A stretch of DNA of 64,000 bases from assembly GCA_048264105.1 (NCBI GenBank), contig JBLXDJ010000004.1, positions 372,001 through 436,000 on the forward strand. The letters are read 5' to 3'. The stretch is from Oceanospirillum sp048264105. GTDB taxonomy: Bacteria; Pseudomonadota; Gammaproteobacteria; Pseudomonadales; Halomonadaceae. The notes below the pieces were generated by a model. That model saw nothing but the letters and a program-made list of their open reading frames with translations, ran no database searches and was not told the DNA's origin. Of the stretch, positions 34,358-43,676 are shown one piece after another. Both the position numbers and the translations under genes were made by a program. Positions within the stretch are counted from its first letter, which is position 1. Every line of letters begins with the position of its first letter.

Positions 34358-35497
34358 CTATTCCTTAAACGGCAACATCCCGCAGGCATGTTCTGCATAC
34401 TGCTGAACATGCTCGGCCTCTTCTTCGACAAAGTCTCTTATTGCATCATCAAAGCCCGGTTCAGCCAACCAGTGGTTTGACCAGGTGAGAATCGGGTGGA
34501 AACCCCGACTGATCTTGTGTTCACCCTGAGTACCGGGGTCAAAATGGTTCAGGCCGCGTTCCAGACAGTATTCGATACCCTGATAGTAACAGGCTTCAAA
34601 ATGCAGGCTGTCAGCCTCAACCTTGCTGCCCCAGTAGCGTCCATACAGACTGGCGTTGTCATGGAAAAACAGCGCTGCAGCCACGGGAGCATCTTCCGCG
34701 TTATAGGCGATTACCAGCATGATCTGCTCAGGCATGGTTTCAACCAGTTGCTGAAAGAAGGCGCGGTTGAGATAGCCCTGACGCCCGCGCTGCAGGTAGG
34801 TGATGTGGTAGCAGTGATAGAAGTGTTCCAGCTGCTCTGGCGTGATCTCGGTGCCTTCAACCCGCGCTAAGCTAAAGCCCTGATCAGCGACTTTACGTCT
34901 TTCCTGTCTGACATTTTTACGCTTTTTCGAGCTGAAACTGCCCAGAAACTGATCGAAATCCTGCCAGTTGTCGGTGTTAAACCAATGGAACTGGCAGGTG
35001 AGACGAGTGTGCAGGTTCTGATCGGCCAGCAGCTGATGTTCGTCTTCCTGCGGGAACAGCAGATGCCAGCCGGAAGCGCCTAATCGCATCGCTTCCGCTT
35101 TTATCGCTTCGACAATGGCCGGAACCAGATCAGATTTCTGTATCGACGCTTTAACCAGTAGACGCTCTCCCTGACTTGGGGTGTAGGGGATTGCTGTCAC
35201 CAGTTTGGGGTAATAGGCCAGCCCGTAACGCTGATAGGCATCCGCCCATGACCAGTCGAACACGTACTCGCCGTAAGAATGGGTTTTGAGATAAAGCGGC
35301 ATAAAGGCGATCAGGCCATCATCGGATTCCGCCACCAGATGGTGAGGTTTCCAGCCTCCTTTTTCGCTGGCGGCCCCGGAGCTTTCCAGTGCCTGCAGAA
35401 AGGCTTTACTGATAAAAGGGTTGTTGTCCGCATTGTGGAGCTGTTGCCAATCGGCATCATCAATCTGGGCGATGTTTTCGATAAAACGTATCTTCAT
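34358..35497 (-). CDS. FemAB-like GNAT acyltransferase (COG3146 / DUF482)
   Basis: A 379-residue protein of the PF04339 family, a double acetyltransferase-fold related to FemAB/peptidoglycan acyltransferases. Recognisable blocks are YGEYVFDWSWADAYQRYG, CQFHWFN, SKKRKNVRQERRK and HFDPGTQGEHKISRGF. The biochemical substrate of the family is unknown. It is the last gene of a minus-strand run (yacL-like, small membrane protein, HIT, HAD, this gene) but 80 bases separate it from the HAD gene. Confidence 0.88.
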   Translation of the reverse strand: MKIRFIENIAQIDDADWQQLHNADNNPFISKAFLQALESSGAASEKGGWKPHHLVAESDDGLIAFMPLYLKTHSYGEYVFDWSWADAYQRYGLAYYPKLVTAIPYTPSQGERLLVKASIQKSDLVPAIVEAIKAEAMRLGASGWHLLFPQEDEHQLLADQNLHTRLTCQFHWFNTDNWQDFDQFLGSFSSKKRKNVRQERRKVADQGFSLARVEGTEITPEQLEHFYHCYHITYLQRGRQGYLNRAFFQQLVETMPEQIMLVIAYNAEDAPVAAALFFHDNASLYGRYWGSKVEADSLHFEACYYQGIEYCLERGLNHFDPGTQGEHKISRGFHPILTWSNHWLAEPGFDDAIRDFVEEEAEHVQQYAEHACGMLPFKE

Positions 35498-35577
35498 CAG
35501 CGCGGACTTCCCCTCGGGTTTTACAAAATATTCAGCGGCTTAGGTCTGGGTATGTGCTTATACGTCTGTTATGGGAA

Positions 35578-36072
35578 TCAGCGCAGCAACTCTTTCAGGC
35601 TTTTTATCATACGGAATGGCTGCCCCTTGTGTTCAGCCAAACCACTTTGATCTGTCAGCCATACGGCTTTTAGCCCAGCCTCCAGTGCGGGCGCGATATC
35701 TTTGTCAAAATGATCCCCGACCATGGTGCACTGCTCGGGGATAACGCCCAGCTGCCGGATAATAGCCCGGTAGAAATCTGCTGTGCCTTTGCCTATTCCC
35801 AGATTGCTCTGGCAGAAATAGCCTTCAAGATAAGGGCATAAACCCACCCGATCAAAAGCAGCACGGATATCGCTTTCAGCGGAATCAGCCGCGCCTGTAG
35901 CGACAAAAAGTCGGGTTCTTTGGCTGAGTTCAGCCAATACCTTGTCAGCTTCAGGCTGCATCTGAACCTTCGGCCAATCCTTCATCTTGCCGGTCATATC
36001 AGGGAAATCCACCATTAAGGTGTCCCCCCAGTCGAACAGAAAGATGGGTTGCTGTGTTGTGCTATCAGGCAT
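35578..36072 (-). CDS. HAD superfamily hydrolase
   Basis: A 164-residue hydrolase without a cap domain. Motif I reads FDWGDTL: the nucleophile Asp is present, but the usual DxD is changed so that Gly and the second Asp are swapped, a variant seen in some HAD members. Motif IV is VGDHFDKDI. The likely action is on a small phosphorylated metabolite; the substrate is unknown. It lies between the HIT and acyltransferase genes on the same strand. Confidence 0.85.
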   Translation of the reverse strand: MPDSTTQQPIFLFDWGDTLMVDFPDMTGKMKDWPKVQMQPEADKVLAELSQRTRLFVATGAADSAESDIRAAFDRVGLCPYLEGYFCQSNLGIGKGTADFYRAIIRQLGVIPEQCTMVGDHFDKDIAPALEAGLKAVWLTDQSGLAEHKGQPFRMIKSLKELLR

Positions 36073-36116
36073 TTCGGATTGACTCCCGATTAAACCAACT
36101 GTGTCTATTCCCTTAA

Positions 36117-36154
36117 ACCAGCTGAAGCTCTTTATTCAGACCAGCTGAAGCTCT
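36117..36154 (-). repeat. Duplicated 3' end of the HIT gene
   Basis: ACCAGCTGAAGCTCT occurs at 36117-36131 and 36140-36154, perfect over 15 bases. On the minus strand both copies read Glu-Leu-Gln-Leu-Val followed by a stop (TGA in the gene, TAA in the copy). The offset is 23 bases. Confidence 0.95.
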
Positions 36155-36564
36155 GGCATCGCTTTCTGCAGGTGGGGAATCAGCTGTTGGATTCTGGACT
36201 GAGCTTCTTCCTCGCTCATCGCTTCCGGTGAGCCTACACCCCAGATCGGGGCGGGCCAGGCGGCATCATCTTCCTGACGAACCACATGGTGCATGTGCAG
36301 TTGTGGTACGACATTGCCGAGGGCGGCGACATTCATTTTATGGCCGTGAAAAGCGGTCATCAGGGCTTCGGCCAGAATGCAGGATTCATCCATCAGGTGC
36401 TGACGATCCGGTTTGTCCAGCTGGTGGATCTCGGTAATGCCGCCAATGCGGGGAATCAGAATAAACCAGGGAAAGCGGCTGTCATTCATCATTACCAGAC
36501 GGCTCAGCGGAAAATCAGCAACCGGGATGGTGTCCTGCTCAAGACGGGAGTGCAAAGTAAACAT
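36136..36564 (-). CDS. HIT family protein
   Basis: Histidine-triad nucleotide-binding protein of 142 residues. The triad appears as QLHMHHVVRQ (about residues 88-97), a slightly divergent HxHxH. Other family features are the IPRIGGITEIHQLD strand-helix and NVAALGNVVPQ. HIT proteins hydrolyse or transfer nucleotides on small substrates. It heads toward the HAD gene on the same strand, with 63 bases between, partly filled by a copy of its own end. Confidence 0.88.
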   Translation of the reverse strand: MFTLHSRLEQDTIPVADFPLSRLVMMNDSRFPWFILIPRIGGITEIHQLDKPDRQHLMDESCILAEALMTAFHGHKMNVAALGNVVPQLHMHHVVRQEDDAAWPAPIWGVGSPEAMSEEEAQSRIQQLIPHLQKAMPELQLV

Positions 36565-36669
36565 AGGGTGCTCCTGAAAACAGTAGGCCGTTTAAATATT
36601 GGATGAAAAGGCCAGTGATTTCAGAAGCATAGCAGAGAAGATTGCGGGGCGTCATCGCTGGAGTAGCGC

Positions 36670-36906
36670 TTAGGCCACCTGTCTAAACCCGGTCGCAATC
36701 AGTTTCACAATCAGGAGGAAGGGAAGTGCGCCGTGCATCAAGAGGTCGAACCAGTCCAGTGGGGCTTTCAGTTCACCGTTACCCAGCATACGCAGTTTTT
36801 CCACCAGATGGGGTTCCGGAAAGAAGGGGGCGAGGCCCAGTGTCAGTGAACCAATAATCAGGATGGCCCAAGGGAGGGAGTCGAGCCAGTTCAGCAGTGT
36901 GCTCAT
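36670..36906 (-). CDS. Small conserved membrane protein (78 aa)
   Basis: Two hydrophobic segments (about 13-31 and 56-72) flank the conserved core PFFPEPHLVEKLRML and PLDWFDLLMHG. Homologues, often mislabelled RND transporter, are common in gammaproteobacteria; this is recalled, not searched. Function unknown. Confidence 0.78.
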   Translation of the reverse strand: MSTLLNWLDSLPWAILIIGSLTLGLAPFFPEPHLVEKLRMLGNGELKAPLDWFDLLMHGALPFLLIVKLIATGFRQVA

Positions 36907-36993
36907 GGGGAAACCTTTTATCCTAGTGATAGCTGTAAATTAAAAGATTCTAATTTTAGGCTATCCTAATGGATTTTTGGTTTTCATCCCAGT

Positions 36994-37024
36994 GTTAGCG
37001 TTGGCTAATAAACGGTTAGCGCTG
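36994..37024 (-). repeat. Possible echoed stop region of the yacL-like gene
   Basis: The gene ends CAG-CGC-TAA (Gln-Arg-stop); 21 bases further, in the same frame, CAA-CGC-TAA repeats Gln-Arg-stop. 9 of 10 bases match around it. Short enough to be chance on its own. Confidence 0.35.
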
Positions 37025-37429
37025 ATTCTCCCGCAGAAATTCGCGCCACTCTTCCAGAAGATACGCAAAGTCATCCAGTCCGCACTCTGCTTTAGCATCG
37101 CCTTCGTCAGCCTGAAGGTCCTGCTCTTCAAGGCTGGCGCGATCATAACCGCCTTCGCGTACTTCATGTTCAAGGCTTTCATCAAACAGCAGCCAGTTAG
37201 CGATGATGGCGCATTCGTCTGTGGTCAGAGTGATCTGAAACTCAGGGTCGCTGCCGATATATTCCCGTTTGTTGCCCTGCTTGATATCCGAAATGACTTC
37301 CAACAGGTCATCCAGTGCGCAGATCGACTGGCGCTCTTTAGCGTTGAACCAGCGTTCCAGAGCGGTTTGTTCGCCGTTAAGCTCAAGGCTGCACTGACCG
37401 TCACGGTCGCGGATAAAATCAAATTCCAT
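37016..37429 (-). CDS. yacL: YacL family protein (UPF0231)
   Basis: A 137-residue acidic cytoplasmic protein resembling E. coli YacL: opening MEFDFIRDRDGQ, WFNAKER, and the C-terminal pattern CGLDDFAYLLEEWREFL line up with MDYEFLRD, WFNEEV and CGVEDFLQVV. Function unknown. It starts the minus-strand run that continues through the small membrane protein and HIT genes. Confidence 0.8.
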   Translation of the reverse strand: MEFDFIRDRDGQCSLELNGEQTALERWFNAKERQSICALDDLLEVISDIKQGNKREYIGSDPEFQITLTTDECAIIANWLLFDESLEHEVREGGYDRASLEEQDLQADEGDAKAECGLDDFAYLLEEWREFLRENQR

Positions 37430-37930
37430 TAGGGGTATTCTCTGAAAAGGGTGGCTTATACAAAAACTGAATCAGGCTGATGCATCCGGTTTCTTTTTCG
37501 TGCATAACAGCTATTCACGATGGCTATGAACGATGAATCGGGCGCGATATTAGGCAAGCAATGGGCTTTCGGCAAGCGGATAAAGGCTGTTTAAGTGCTT
37601 CCGGTGATAAAAAATGATGTGGCCGAAAGAAAAACAACGGTTTTTTTGATGGGGCGGGTTAGCGGAATAAGGCAAAATTATGGTGTTTTTGCACTTTAAA
37701 GGCGCTTGTCTAGGAAATTACGCTGTTTTAATGCGCGATTTTAGGGAGATTTTTAGGTGCTATACGGATCTTGTATGGCATCTTTCGTTATTCAAATTGG
37801 TAGTCCCCGAAGCATCTATTAGACTTTTTTTCGATGACAGTTGTGTGAATTTGCTCACAACTAACGTTCAGAAGCACTTTCCGACTGAACAACGATCGCT
37901 AAAAAAGATAATAACTAACGGGAATCCAAG
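37430..37930. other. Regulatory region between yacL and the peptide transporter
   Basis: About 500 bases between divergent units. Nothing coding is supported. The part near the transporter holds a consensus CRP site (given separately) and an AT-rich stretch AAAAAAGATAATAAC (37,901-37,915) that may contain its -10 (GATAAT). The yacL promoter must lie at the other end. Confidence 0.5.
37844..37859 (+). promoter_or_regulatory. CRP/Vfr binding site before the peptide ABC operon
   Basis: TGTGA-ATTTGC-TCACA matches the CRP consensus TGTGA-N6-TCACA in all ten conserved positions, centre 37851.5. It is 79 bases before the start codon. With a -10 at 37907-37912 the start would be near 37919 and the site at about -67, a class I activator position. 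Confidence 0.8.
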
Positions 37931-39487
37931 ATGAAAAAATCCGTATCCCTGCTGGCCGGTGCAATCTTAAGCCTTGGGCTTATGAGCGGCGCTAACGCAG
38001 CAACTTTGAAGATGGCATACGATGCTGACCCTGTGTCTCTTGATCCGCACGAGCAGCTTTCCGGCGGCACATTACAGCTGTCCCATATGACGTTTGATCC
38101 TCTGGTACGCTGGGACAAGAAGCTGGGCTTCGAAGCGCGTCTGGCAGAGAAGTGGGAGCGTGTCGATGATCTGACCATGCGTTTCCATCTGCGTAAGGGT
38201 GTAAAATTCCACTCCGGTAATACCTTCACCGCTAAAGACGTTGAGTTCACCTTCAACCGTCTGCGTGAATCTGCTGACTTTAAAGGCGTTTTCGCTCCTT
38301 TCTCTGAGCTGAAAGTGATCGATGATTACACCATCGAACTGAAAACTGAAAAGCCTTTCCCGCTGATTCTGAACAACGTGACCTACCTGTTCCCGATGGA
38401 CAGCAAGTTCTACTCAGGTACTGACGCCAACGGCGAGCCTAAAGACAAGCTGGTTAAACACGGCAACTCTTTCGCATCCCGTCAGCTGTCCGGTACCGGT
38501 CCTTACACTGTTGGCTACCGTCAGCAGGGTGTAAAAGTTGAGTTCGATCGTAACGACAACTATTGGGATACCCAGTCTCCTGGCAACGTTGATAAGATCG
38601 TTCTGACGCCGATTAAAGAAGCACCGACCCGTGTTGCAGCGCTGCTGTCCGGCGACGTTGACTTTATCGCGCCTGTTCCTCCAACCGACCACAAGCGCAT
38701 CAAATCCAACAAGAAAGTGGATCTGGTGACAATGGGCGGTACCCGTATCATTACGTTCCAGATGAACCAGGAACGTGTCGAAGCCTTTAAAGATGCCCGT
38801 GTACGTCAGGCTGTTGCATACGCAATTAACCAGCAGGGTATCGTGAAGAAAATTATGCGTGGTTTCGCAACACCTGCTGCCCAGATGAGCCCTTGGGGTT
38901 ATCTGGGTCACAACGAAGCACTGACGCCTCGTTATGATCTGAAAAAAGCGAAGCAGCTGATGAAAGAAGCGGGCTACGAAGACGGTTTCACCGTGACCAT
39001 GATGGCGCCTAACAACCGTTATGTGAACGATGAGAAGATCGCTCAGGCGGTTGCGTCTATGCTGGCTAAAATCAAGATCAAAGTGGATCTGAAAACCCTG
39101 CCTAAAGCACAGTACTGGGGTGAGTTCGATGCTCGTGCTGCAGACATGATGATGATCGGCTGGCACGCAGATACCGAAGATTCCAACAACTTCTTCGAGT
39201 TCCTGACCGCTTGTCCTGATACTGAAACCGGTCTGGGCCAGTACAACAGTGGTAACTATTGCAACCCAGAAGCTGACAAGCTGATGGCGCAGGCGAACAC
39301 TGAAACCAGTCCTAAGAAACGTGCACAGATCATGCAGAAAATCGAACAGATGCTGTACGACGACGCTGCGTTTATCCCTCTGCACTGGCAGAACCTGGCA
39401 TGGGCCGCTCGTAAGGGCGTGAACATTGAGCCTGTTCTGAACGTAATGAACTTCCCTTACCTGGGCGATCTGGTTGTTGAAGAATAA
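37931..39487 (+). CDS. Peptide ABC transporter substrate-binding protein (SBP family 5)
   Basis: Periplasmic binding component of a dipeptide/oligopeptide importer, 518 residues. A signal peptide covers about 1-23 (cleavage GANA/ATLK). The family 5 signature is present as EKWERVDDLTMRFHLRKGVKFHSG (about 75-98), with AKDVEFTFNR and SGTGPYTV later. It opens the operon of two permeases, two ATPases and a carboxypeptidase. A large stem-loop after it probably lets this subunit be made in excess. Confidence 0.93.
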   Translation: MKKSVSLLAGAILSLGLMSGANAATLKMAYDADPVSLDPHEQLSGGTLQLSHMTFDPLVRWDKKLGFEARLAEKWERVDDLTMRFHLRKGVKFHSGNTFTAKDVEFTFNRLRESADFKGVFAPFSELKVIDDYTIELKTEKPFPLILNNVTYLFPMDSKFYSGTDANGEPKDKLVKHGNSFASRQLSGTGPYTVGYRQQGVKVEFDRNDNYWDTQSPGNVDKIVLTPIKEAPTRVAALLSGDVDFIAPVPPTDHKRIKSNKKVDLVTMGGTRIITFQMNQERVEAFKDARVRQAVAYAINQQGIVKKIMRGFATPAAQMSPWGYLGHNEALTPRYDLKKAKQLMKEAGYEDGFTVTMMAPNNRYVNDEKIAQAVASMLAKIKIKVDLKTLPKAQYWGEFDARAADMMMIGWHADTEDSNNFFEFLTACPDTETGLGQYNSGNYCNPEADKLMAQANTETSPKKRAQIMQKIEQMLYDDAAFIPLHWQNLAWAARKGVNIEPVLNVMNFPYLGDLVVEE

Positions 39488-39514
39488 TCACCGCTGACCC
39501 GTAAGATGAAGTTA

Positions 39515-39565
39515 AGCCGGTCTGATTCTCCTGGGGATAGCTCTCCCCATGACGTCAGGCCGGCT
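39515..39565 (+). repeat. Intercistronic stem-loop after the binding-protein gene
   Basis: Outer arms AGCCGGTCTGA and TCAGGCCGGCT pair with one G-U; an inner hairpin TGGGGA/TCCCCA nests inside. There is no T-run. Such hairpins between binding-protein and permease genes are known to protect upstream mRNA. A close relative lies at 44865-44913. Confidence 0.75.
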
Positions 39566-39648
39566 CTGTGTTCCTTCGTGAATACTCCCTCATGAAATAA
39601 AGAATAAAACGACGCAGGGACCCGCGACGTCATAAAGGCAGAATAACC

Positions 39649-40626
39649 ATGATTGCTTTTTTTATAAAACGACTGGCTCAGGCGGTAGTAGTGATGTTCG
39701 TCATCAGTATTATCAGCTTTTCCATTCAGGATAATTTGGGTGACCCGTTACGTGAGATGGTCGGTCAATCGGTATCAGAAGCCGAGCGTCAGGAACTCCG
39801 AAACGAATTAGGTCTGAATGATCCCTTCTTTGTACAGTACGGCCGCTTTGTAAAAAATGCGCTGCAAGGTGATTTGGGTACCTCATACTTCTTCAAAGAA
39901 CCGGCACTGGATGTGATTCTGGGTAAACTCCCGGCGACACTGGAGCTGGTATTTGGTGCGTCACTGATTATTGTTTTTCTATCGGTTCCTTTGGGTGTTT
40001 ACTCTGCCATTAACCCTCAGAGCTGGTTCTCCAAGGCTGTTATGGGCTTCAGTATTATCGGTATTTCGGTGCCGGTTTTCCTGACCGCCATTGGCCTGAT
40101 CTACTTCTTCTCGATTGAGTTGGGCTGGATGCCTTCTTTCGGTCGTGGTGAAACGCAGCCTATGTTCTGGGGCTGGGAATCCGGTTTCTTCACCTGGGAT
40201 GGTCTGGCGCATCTGGTGCTGCCGTGTGTCTCCCTGGCTTCTATTATGCTGCCGCTGTTTATCCGTCTGATCCGTGCGGAGATGATGGAAGTGCTGCAGT
40301 CTGAATATGTTAAATTTGCCTGGGCGAAGGGTCTGAATCCTCGCCGTATCTACTTCCTGCACGCGCTGAAAAACACCATGCTGCCGGTGATTACCGTAGG
40401 TGGTGTTCAGATCGGTACTATGGTGGCTTACACCATTCTGACCGAGACCGTCTTTCAATGGCCAGGAATGGGCTTCCTGTTCCTGGAAGCGATCAACCGT
40501 GTGGATACTCCGCTGATTGTGGCTTACCTGATTGTGGTCGGCGCGATCTTTGTCATCACCAACACCATCGTCGATCTGATTTACGGTCTCGTGAATCCTA
40601 CGGTGAATCTGGCGGGTAAGAAATAA
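39649..40626 (+). CDS. Peptide ABC transporter permease, DppB-like
   Basis: Inner-membrane permease of 325 residues with six helices. The cytoplasmic EAA-type loop contains YVKFAWAKGLNPRRIYFLHALKN. The N-terminal motif FIKRLAQAVVVMFVISIISF and the DPLREMVG-RNELGLNDP region are typical of DppB/OppB. It is followed after 6 bases by the second permease. Confidence 0.94.
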   Translation: MIAFFIKRLAQAVVVMFVISIISFSIQDNLGDPLREMVGQSVSEAERQELRNELGLNDPFFVQYGRFVKNALQGDLGTSYFFKEPALDVILGKLPATLELVFGASLIIVFLSVPLGVYSAINPQSWFSKAVMGFSIIGISVPVFLTAIGLIYFFSIELGWMPSFGRGETQPMFWGWESGFFTWDGLAHLVLPCVSLASIMLPLFIRLIRAEMMEVLQSEYVKFAWAKGLNPRRIYFLHALKNTMLPVITVGGVQIGTMVAYTILTETVFQWPGMGFLFLEAINRVDTPLIVAYLIVVGAIFVITNTIVDLIYGLVNPTVNLAGKK

Positions 40627-40632
40627 GGCGGA

Positions 40633-41613
40633 ATGACCATGACAACTCAAAATCAGACACCAGCCAGCAAGATGCCTGCACCGGAGAAAGCTCCTTCAGC
40701 ATGGCAGCGTTTTAAAGATACGCATGTCTGGCACAGTTTTATTAAAGACCGCGTGGCTCAGATCAGTCTGACCATCTTTATGGGTTATGTGATTATGGCC
40801 CTGTTTGCGCCTGCCATCGCGCCTTTTGATCCCTACGACCCGACTCAGATCGACATCATGAACTCCGAGCTGCCACCCAGCTGGGATGAAGAGATGGGCG
40901 AAGAGCAGTTCTGGCTGGGTACCGATGCTCAGGGTCGTGACCTCTGGTCGACGATTCTGTACGGCACCCGTATCTCCCTGACCATCGGTATCTGTGCGGT
41001 ACTGCTGCAGGCAACCATCGGTATTATCGTTGGTCTGATCGCCGGTTACCGTGGTGGCCGAGTGGACAGCATCCTGATGCGCTTTGCGGATGTTCAGTTG
41101 TCCTTCTCCACCATGATGGTAGCGATTGTGGTGCTGGCGATTTTTCAGGCCAGTTTTGGCACTGAGCTGTATCAGGATCTGGCGATGGTGATGCTGATTC
41201 TGGTGATCGGTATTGCTGAATGGCCGCAGTACGCCCGTACGATCCGTGCATCAGTACTGGCGGAGAAAAAGAAAGAATATGTCGACGCGGCCCGTGTGAT
41301 GGGGCTGGGGCAGATCCGCATTATGTTCCGTCATATTCTGCCGAACACCTTAAGTCCGATTCTGGTGATCTCCACCGTACAGGTGGCTAACGCGATTATC
41401 TCGGAAGCGTCTCTGTCCTTCCTGGGTCTGGGTATGCCGGTCTCTCAGCCATCTCTGGGTTCTCTGATCTCAAGCGGCTTTGAATATATTTTCTCCGGTG
41501 CCTGGTGGATCACCGTGATTCCGGGGATTGTGCTGGTGGTACTGGTTCTAGTGATGAACCTGCTGGGCGACTGGCTGCGTGATGTACTCAACCCGAAACT
41601 GTATAAGGGGTAA
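40633..41613 (+). CDS. Peptide ABC transporter permease, DppC-like
   Basis: Second permease, 326 residues, six helices plus a longer N-terminal cytoplasmic part. The block FWLGTDAQGRDLWSTILYGTRISL and the EAA loop YVDAARVMGLGQIRIMFRHILPN are diagnostic for DppC/OppC. A second ATG lies two codons in. It pairs with the DppB-like protein to form the channel. Confidence 0.94.
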   Translation: MTMTTQNQTPASKMPAPEKAPSAWQRFKDTHVWHSFIKDRVAQISLTIFMGYVIMALFAPAIAPFDPYDPTQIDIMNSELPPSWDEEMGEEQFWLGTDAQGRDLWSTILYGTRISLTIGICAVLLQATIGIIVGLIAGYRGGRVDSILMRFADVQLSFSTMMVAIVVLAIFQASFGTELYQDLAMVMLILVIGIAEWPQYARTIRASVLAEKKKEYVDAARVMGLGQIRIMFRHILPNTLSPILVISTVQVANAIISEASLSFLGLGMPVSQPSLGSLISSGFEYIFSGAWWITVIPGIVLVVLVLVMNLLGDWLRDVLNPKLYKG

Positions 41614-41617
41614 GACG

Positions 41618-42610
41618 ATGGCGTTATTAGAAGTTAAAAACCTTGAAGTCAGTTTCGGTCTGCGCAGCGGCGATGTAAAAGCGCTGCGCAACATCAACTT
41701 CACGCTGGATCGCGGCGAGCGTCTGGGCCTTGTGGGTGAGTCCGGTGCCGGTAAATCCGTGCTGGGTTTCTCCATTCTGAACCTGATCTCCAAGCCGGGC
41801 CGTATCTCAGACGGACAGATTCTGTTTGAAGGTAAAGATCTGGCGGATATGTCAGCGGAAGAGCTGCGTAATGTTCGTGGTAACCGCATCTCGATGATCT
41901 TTCAGGATCCGATGATGACGCTGAATCCGGTACTGACCATCGGTCAGCAGATGATCGAATGTCTGCAGGCACACCGCAAAATCAGCAAAGAAGATGCTCG
42001 CACCATTGCAATTCAGAAGCTGCAGCAGGTACAGATTCCGTCACCGGAAACCCGTATCGATCAGTATCCGCACGAGCTGTCCGGTGGTATGCGTCAGCGT
42101 GTGGTGATCGCCGTAGGCCTGCTGATGGACCCGGATATTATCATTGCCGATGAGCCGACTACCGCGCTGGATGTGACCATTCAGGCGGAGATCATGGAGC
42201 TGATGGTTGAGCTGTGTGAGCGCAACAACGTTGCCCTGATTCTGATCACCCATGATCTGGGTGTTGTCTCTCAGGTAACTCAGAAAGCGATCGTGATGTA
42301 CGCCGGTCGTATTATTGAGCAGGGGCCAACCCGCGAGATCATCAACGATGCTCAGCATCCCTACACTCAGGGGCTGATGAATGCACTGCCGCAGATGGCG
42401 ATTCCGGGACAGCGTCTGAATCAGATTCGCGGTTCTATGCCATCCCTGCAGAAAATTCCAACCGGTTGTGCCTTTAACCCGCGTTGCGATTACCTGCGTG
42501 ATGCCTGTACCAAGCAGCTGCCGGGATACACCGTATCCGGCAACTGTAAGGTGGCCTGCCATATGGTGGCGGAGTTGAAACAAGCGGAACAGGCATCTGA
42601 GGGCGCATAA
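41618..42610 (+). CDS. Peptide ABC transporter ATPase, DppD-like
   Basis: Cytoplasmic ATPase of 330 residues from the ATG at 41618 (AAGGGG upstream, 4 bases after the permease stop). Walker A is GESGAGKS (about 39-46), the signature LSGGMRQR (about 155) and Walker B IIIADEPT. The C-terminal oligopeptide extension with a cysteine cluster (GCAFNPRCDYLRDAC) may bind an iron-sulfur cluster, as described for DppD. Confidence 0.95.
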   Translation: MALLEVKNLEVSFGLRSGDVKALRNINFTLDRGERLGLVGESGAGKSVLGFSILNLISKPGRISDGQILFEGKDLADMSAEELRNVRGNRISMIFQDPMMTLNPVLTIGQQMIECLQAHRKISKEDARTIAIQKLQQVQIPSPETRIDQYPHELSGGMRQRVVIAVGLLMDPDIIIADEPTTALDVTIQAEIMELMVELCERNNVALILITHDLGVVSQVTQKAIVMYAGRIIEQGPTREIINDAQHPYTQGLMNALPQMAIPGQRLNQIRGSMPSLQKIPTGCAFNPRCDYLRDACTKQLPGYTVSGNCKVACHMVAELKQAEQASEGA

Positions 42611-42611
42611 C

Positions 42612-43658
42612 ATGACCGATAGCAAAATCACTGAACAAGCGGATCAGCAGCCTGAATCTCTGGTGCAGATCCGTGGTTTGTACAAAAAATTTAATATCTC
42701 CGGTGACTTTCTTGATCAGCTGAAATTTAAAGGCGGCAAGATTGTCCGTGAACAGGAGTTTGTTCATGCCATCAATGGTGTGAATCTGGATATCCAGAAG
42801 GGTGAAGCCCTGTGTGTTGTAGGTGAATCCGGTTGCGGTAAATCTACCGTGGCCCGAACTGTGATGGGGCTTTTGACGCCGTCTCAGGGCACCATCAGCT
42901 ACCGTGGTGAGCGCATTGATGATCTGGATGATAAGCAGCTTCTGCCGTACCGCAAGAAGATGCAGATGATCTTCCAGAACCCGTACGCATCGCTTAACCC
43001 GCGTATGACCATTGGTCAGACACTGGAAGAGCCGGTACGCCTGCACAACCCTGACTGGACGCCTCAGCAGGTGCGTGACAAGGTGCATGAGGTGATGTTC
43101 TCGGTGGGTATCGACCCAAGCTGGGGCGAGCGTTTTGCCCATGAGTTCTCCGGTGGTCAGCGTCAGCGTATCAGTATCGCCCGTGCCTTGGCGGTTGATC
43201 CCGAGTTTATCGTAGCGGATGAGCCAATCTCGGCGCTGGACGTATCGATTCAGGCACAGGTACTGAATCTGCTGATGGATGCTCAGGAAAAACGCAACCT
43301 GACCTATCTGTTTATCACCCATGATCTCTCGGTGGTGGAACACTTCGGCACCCGTGTCGCGGTGATGTATCTGGGTTCTCTGTGTGAACTGGCTCCGACT
43401 AAAACCCTGTTCGCCAAGCCGCGCCACCCGTACACTCAGGCGCTGATGTCTGCGATTCCGCGTCTGGAAGATGATCGTCCGCCGCATATCAAGCTGCAGG
43501 GTGAAGTACCAACACCGGTTAACCTGCCAAGTGGTTGTGTCTTCCACGGTCGTTGTCCGTATGCGAACGAACGCTGTAAGAAAGAGATTCCACAGCTGAT
43601 CACCACTGATGAAGGCGGTCAGGTGGCCTGTCACGGTGTTGAGGAAGGTCGTCTGTAA
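42612..43658 (+). CDS. Peptide ABC transporter ATPase, DppF-like
   Basis: Second ATPase, 348 residues, starting 1 base after the preceding stop. Walker A GESGCGKS, signature FSGGQRQR and Walker B FIVADEPIS are intact. The C-terminal extension carries GCVFHGRCPYANERCKKE, again a cysteine cluster. It completes the ABCDF set, which should take up di- or oligopeptides. Confidence 0.95.
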   Translation: MTDSKITEQADQQPESLVQIRGLYKKFNISGDFLDQLKFKGGKIVREQEFVHAINGVNLDIQKGEALCVVGESGCGKSTVARTVMGLLTPSQGTISYRGERIDDLDDKQLLPYRKKMQMIFQNPYASLNPRMTIGQTLEEPVRLHNPDWTPQQVRDKVHEVMFSVGIDPSWGERFAHEFSGGQRQRISIARALAVDPEFIVADEPISALDVSIQAQVLNLLMDAQEKRNLTYLFITHDLSVVEHFGTRVAVMYLGSLCELAPTKTLFAKPRHPYTQALMSAIPRLEDDRPPHIKLQGEVPTPVNLPSGCVFHGRCPYANERCKKEIPQLITTDEGGQVACHGVEEGRL

Positions 43659-43676
43659 GCGATCATGGAGAAGATA

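Noticed and set aside
37680..37934. 84-codon plus-strand frame before the peptide transporter
   Set aside because: It crosses the CRP site and promoter region, has no ribosome site and overlaps the next start codon.
38414..39385. Minus-strand frame (323 codons) antisense to the peptide-binding protein gene
   Set aside because: Overlaps a clear family 5 binding protein; composition rich in His/Arg/Gln, typical of shadow frames.
42474..43634. Minus-strand frame (386 codons) antisense to the DppF-like ATPase gene
   Set aside because: Lies wholly over a gene with intact ABC motifs; the antisense product looks random.
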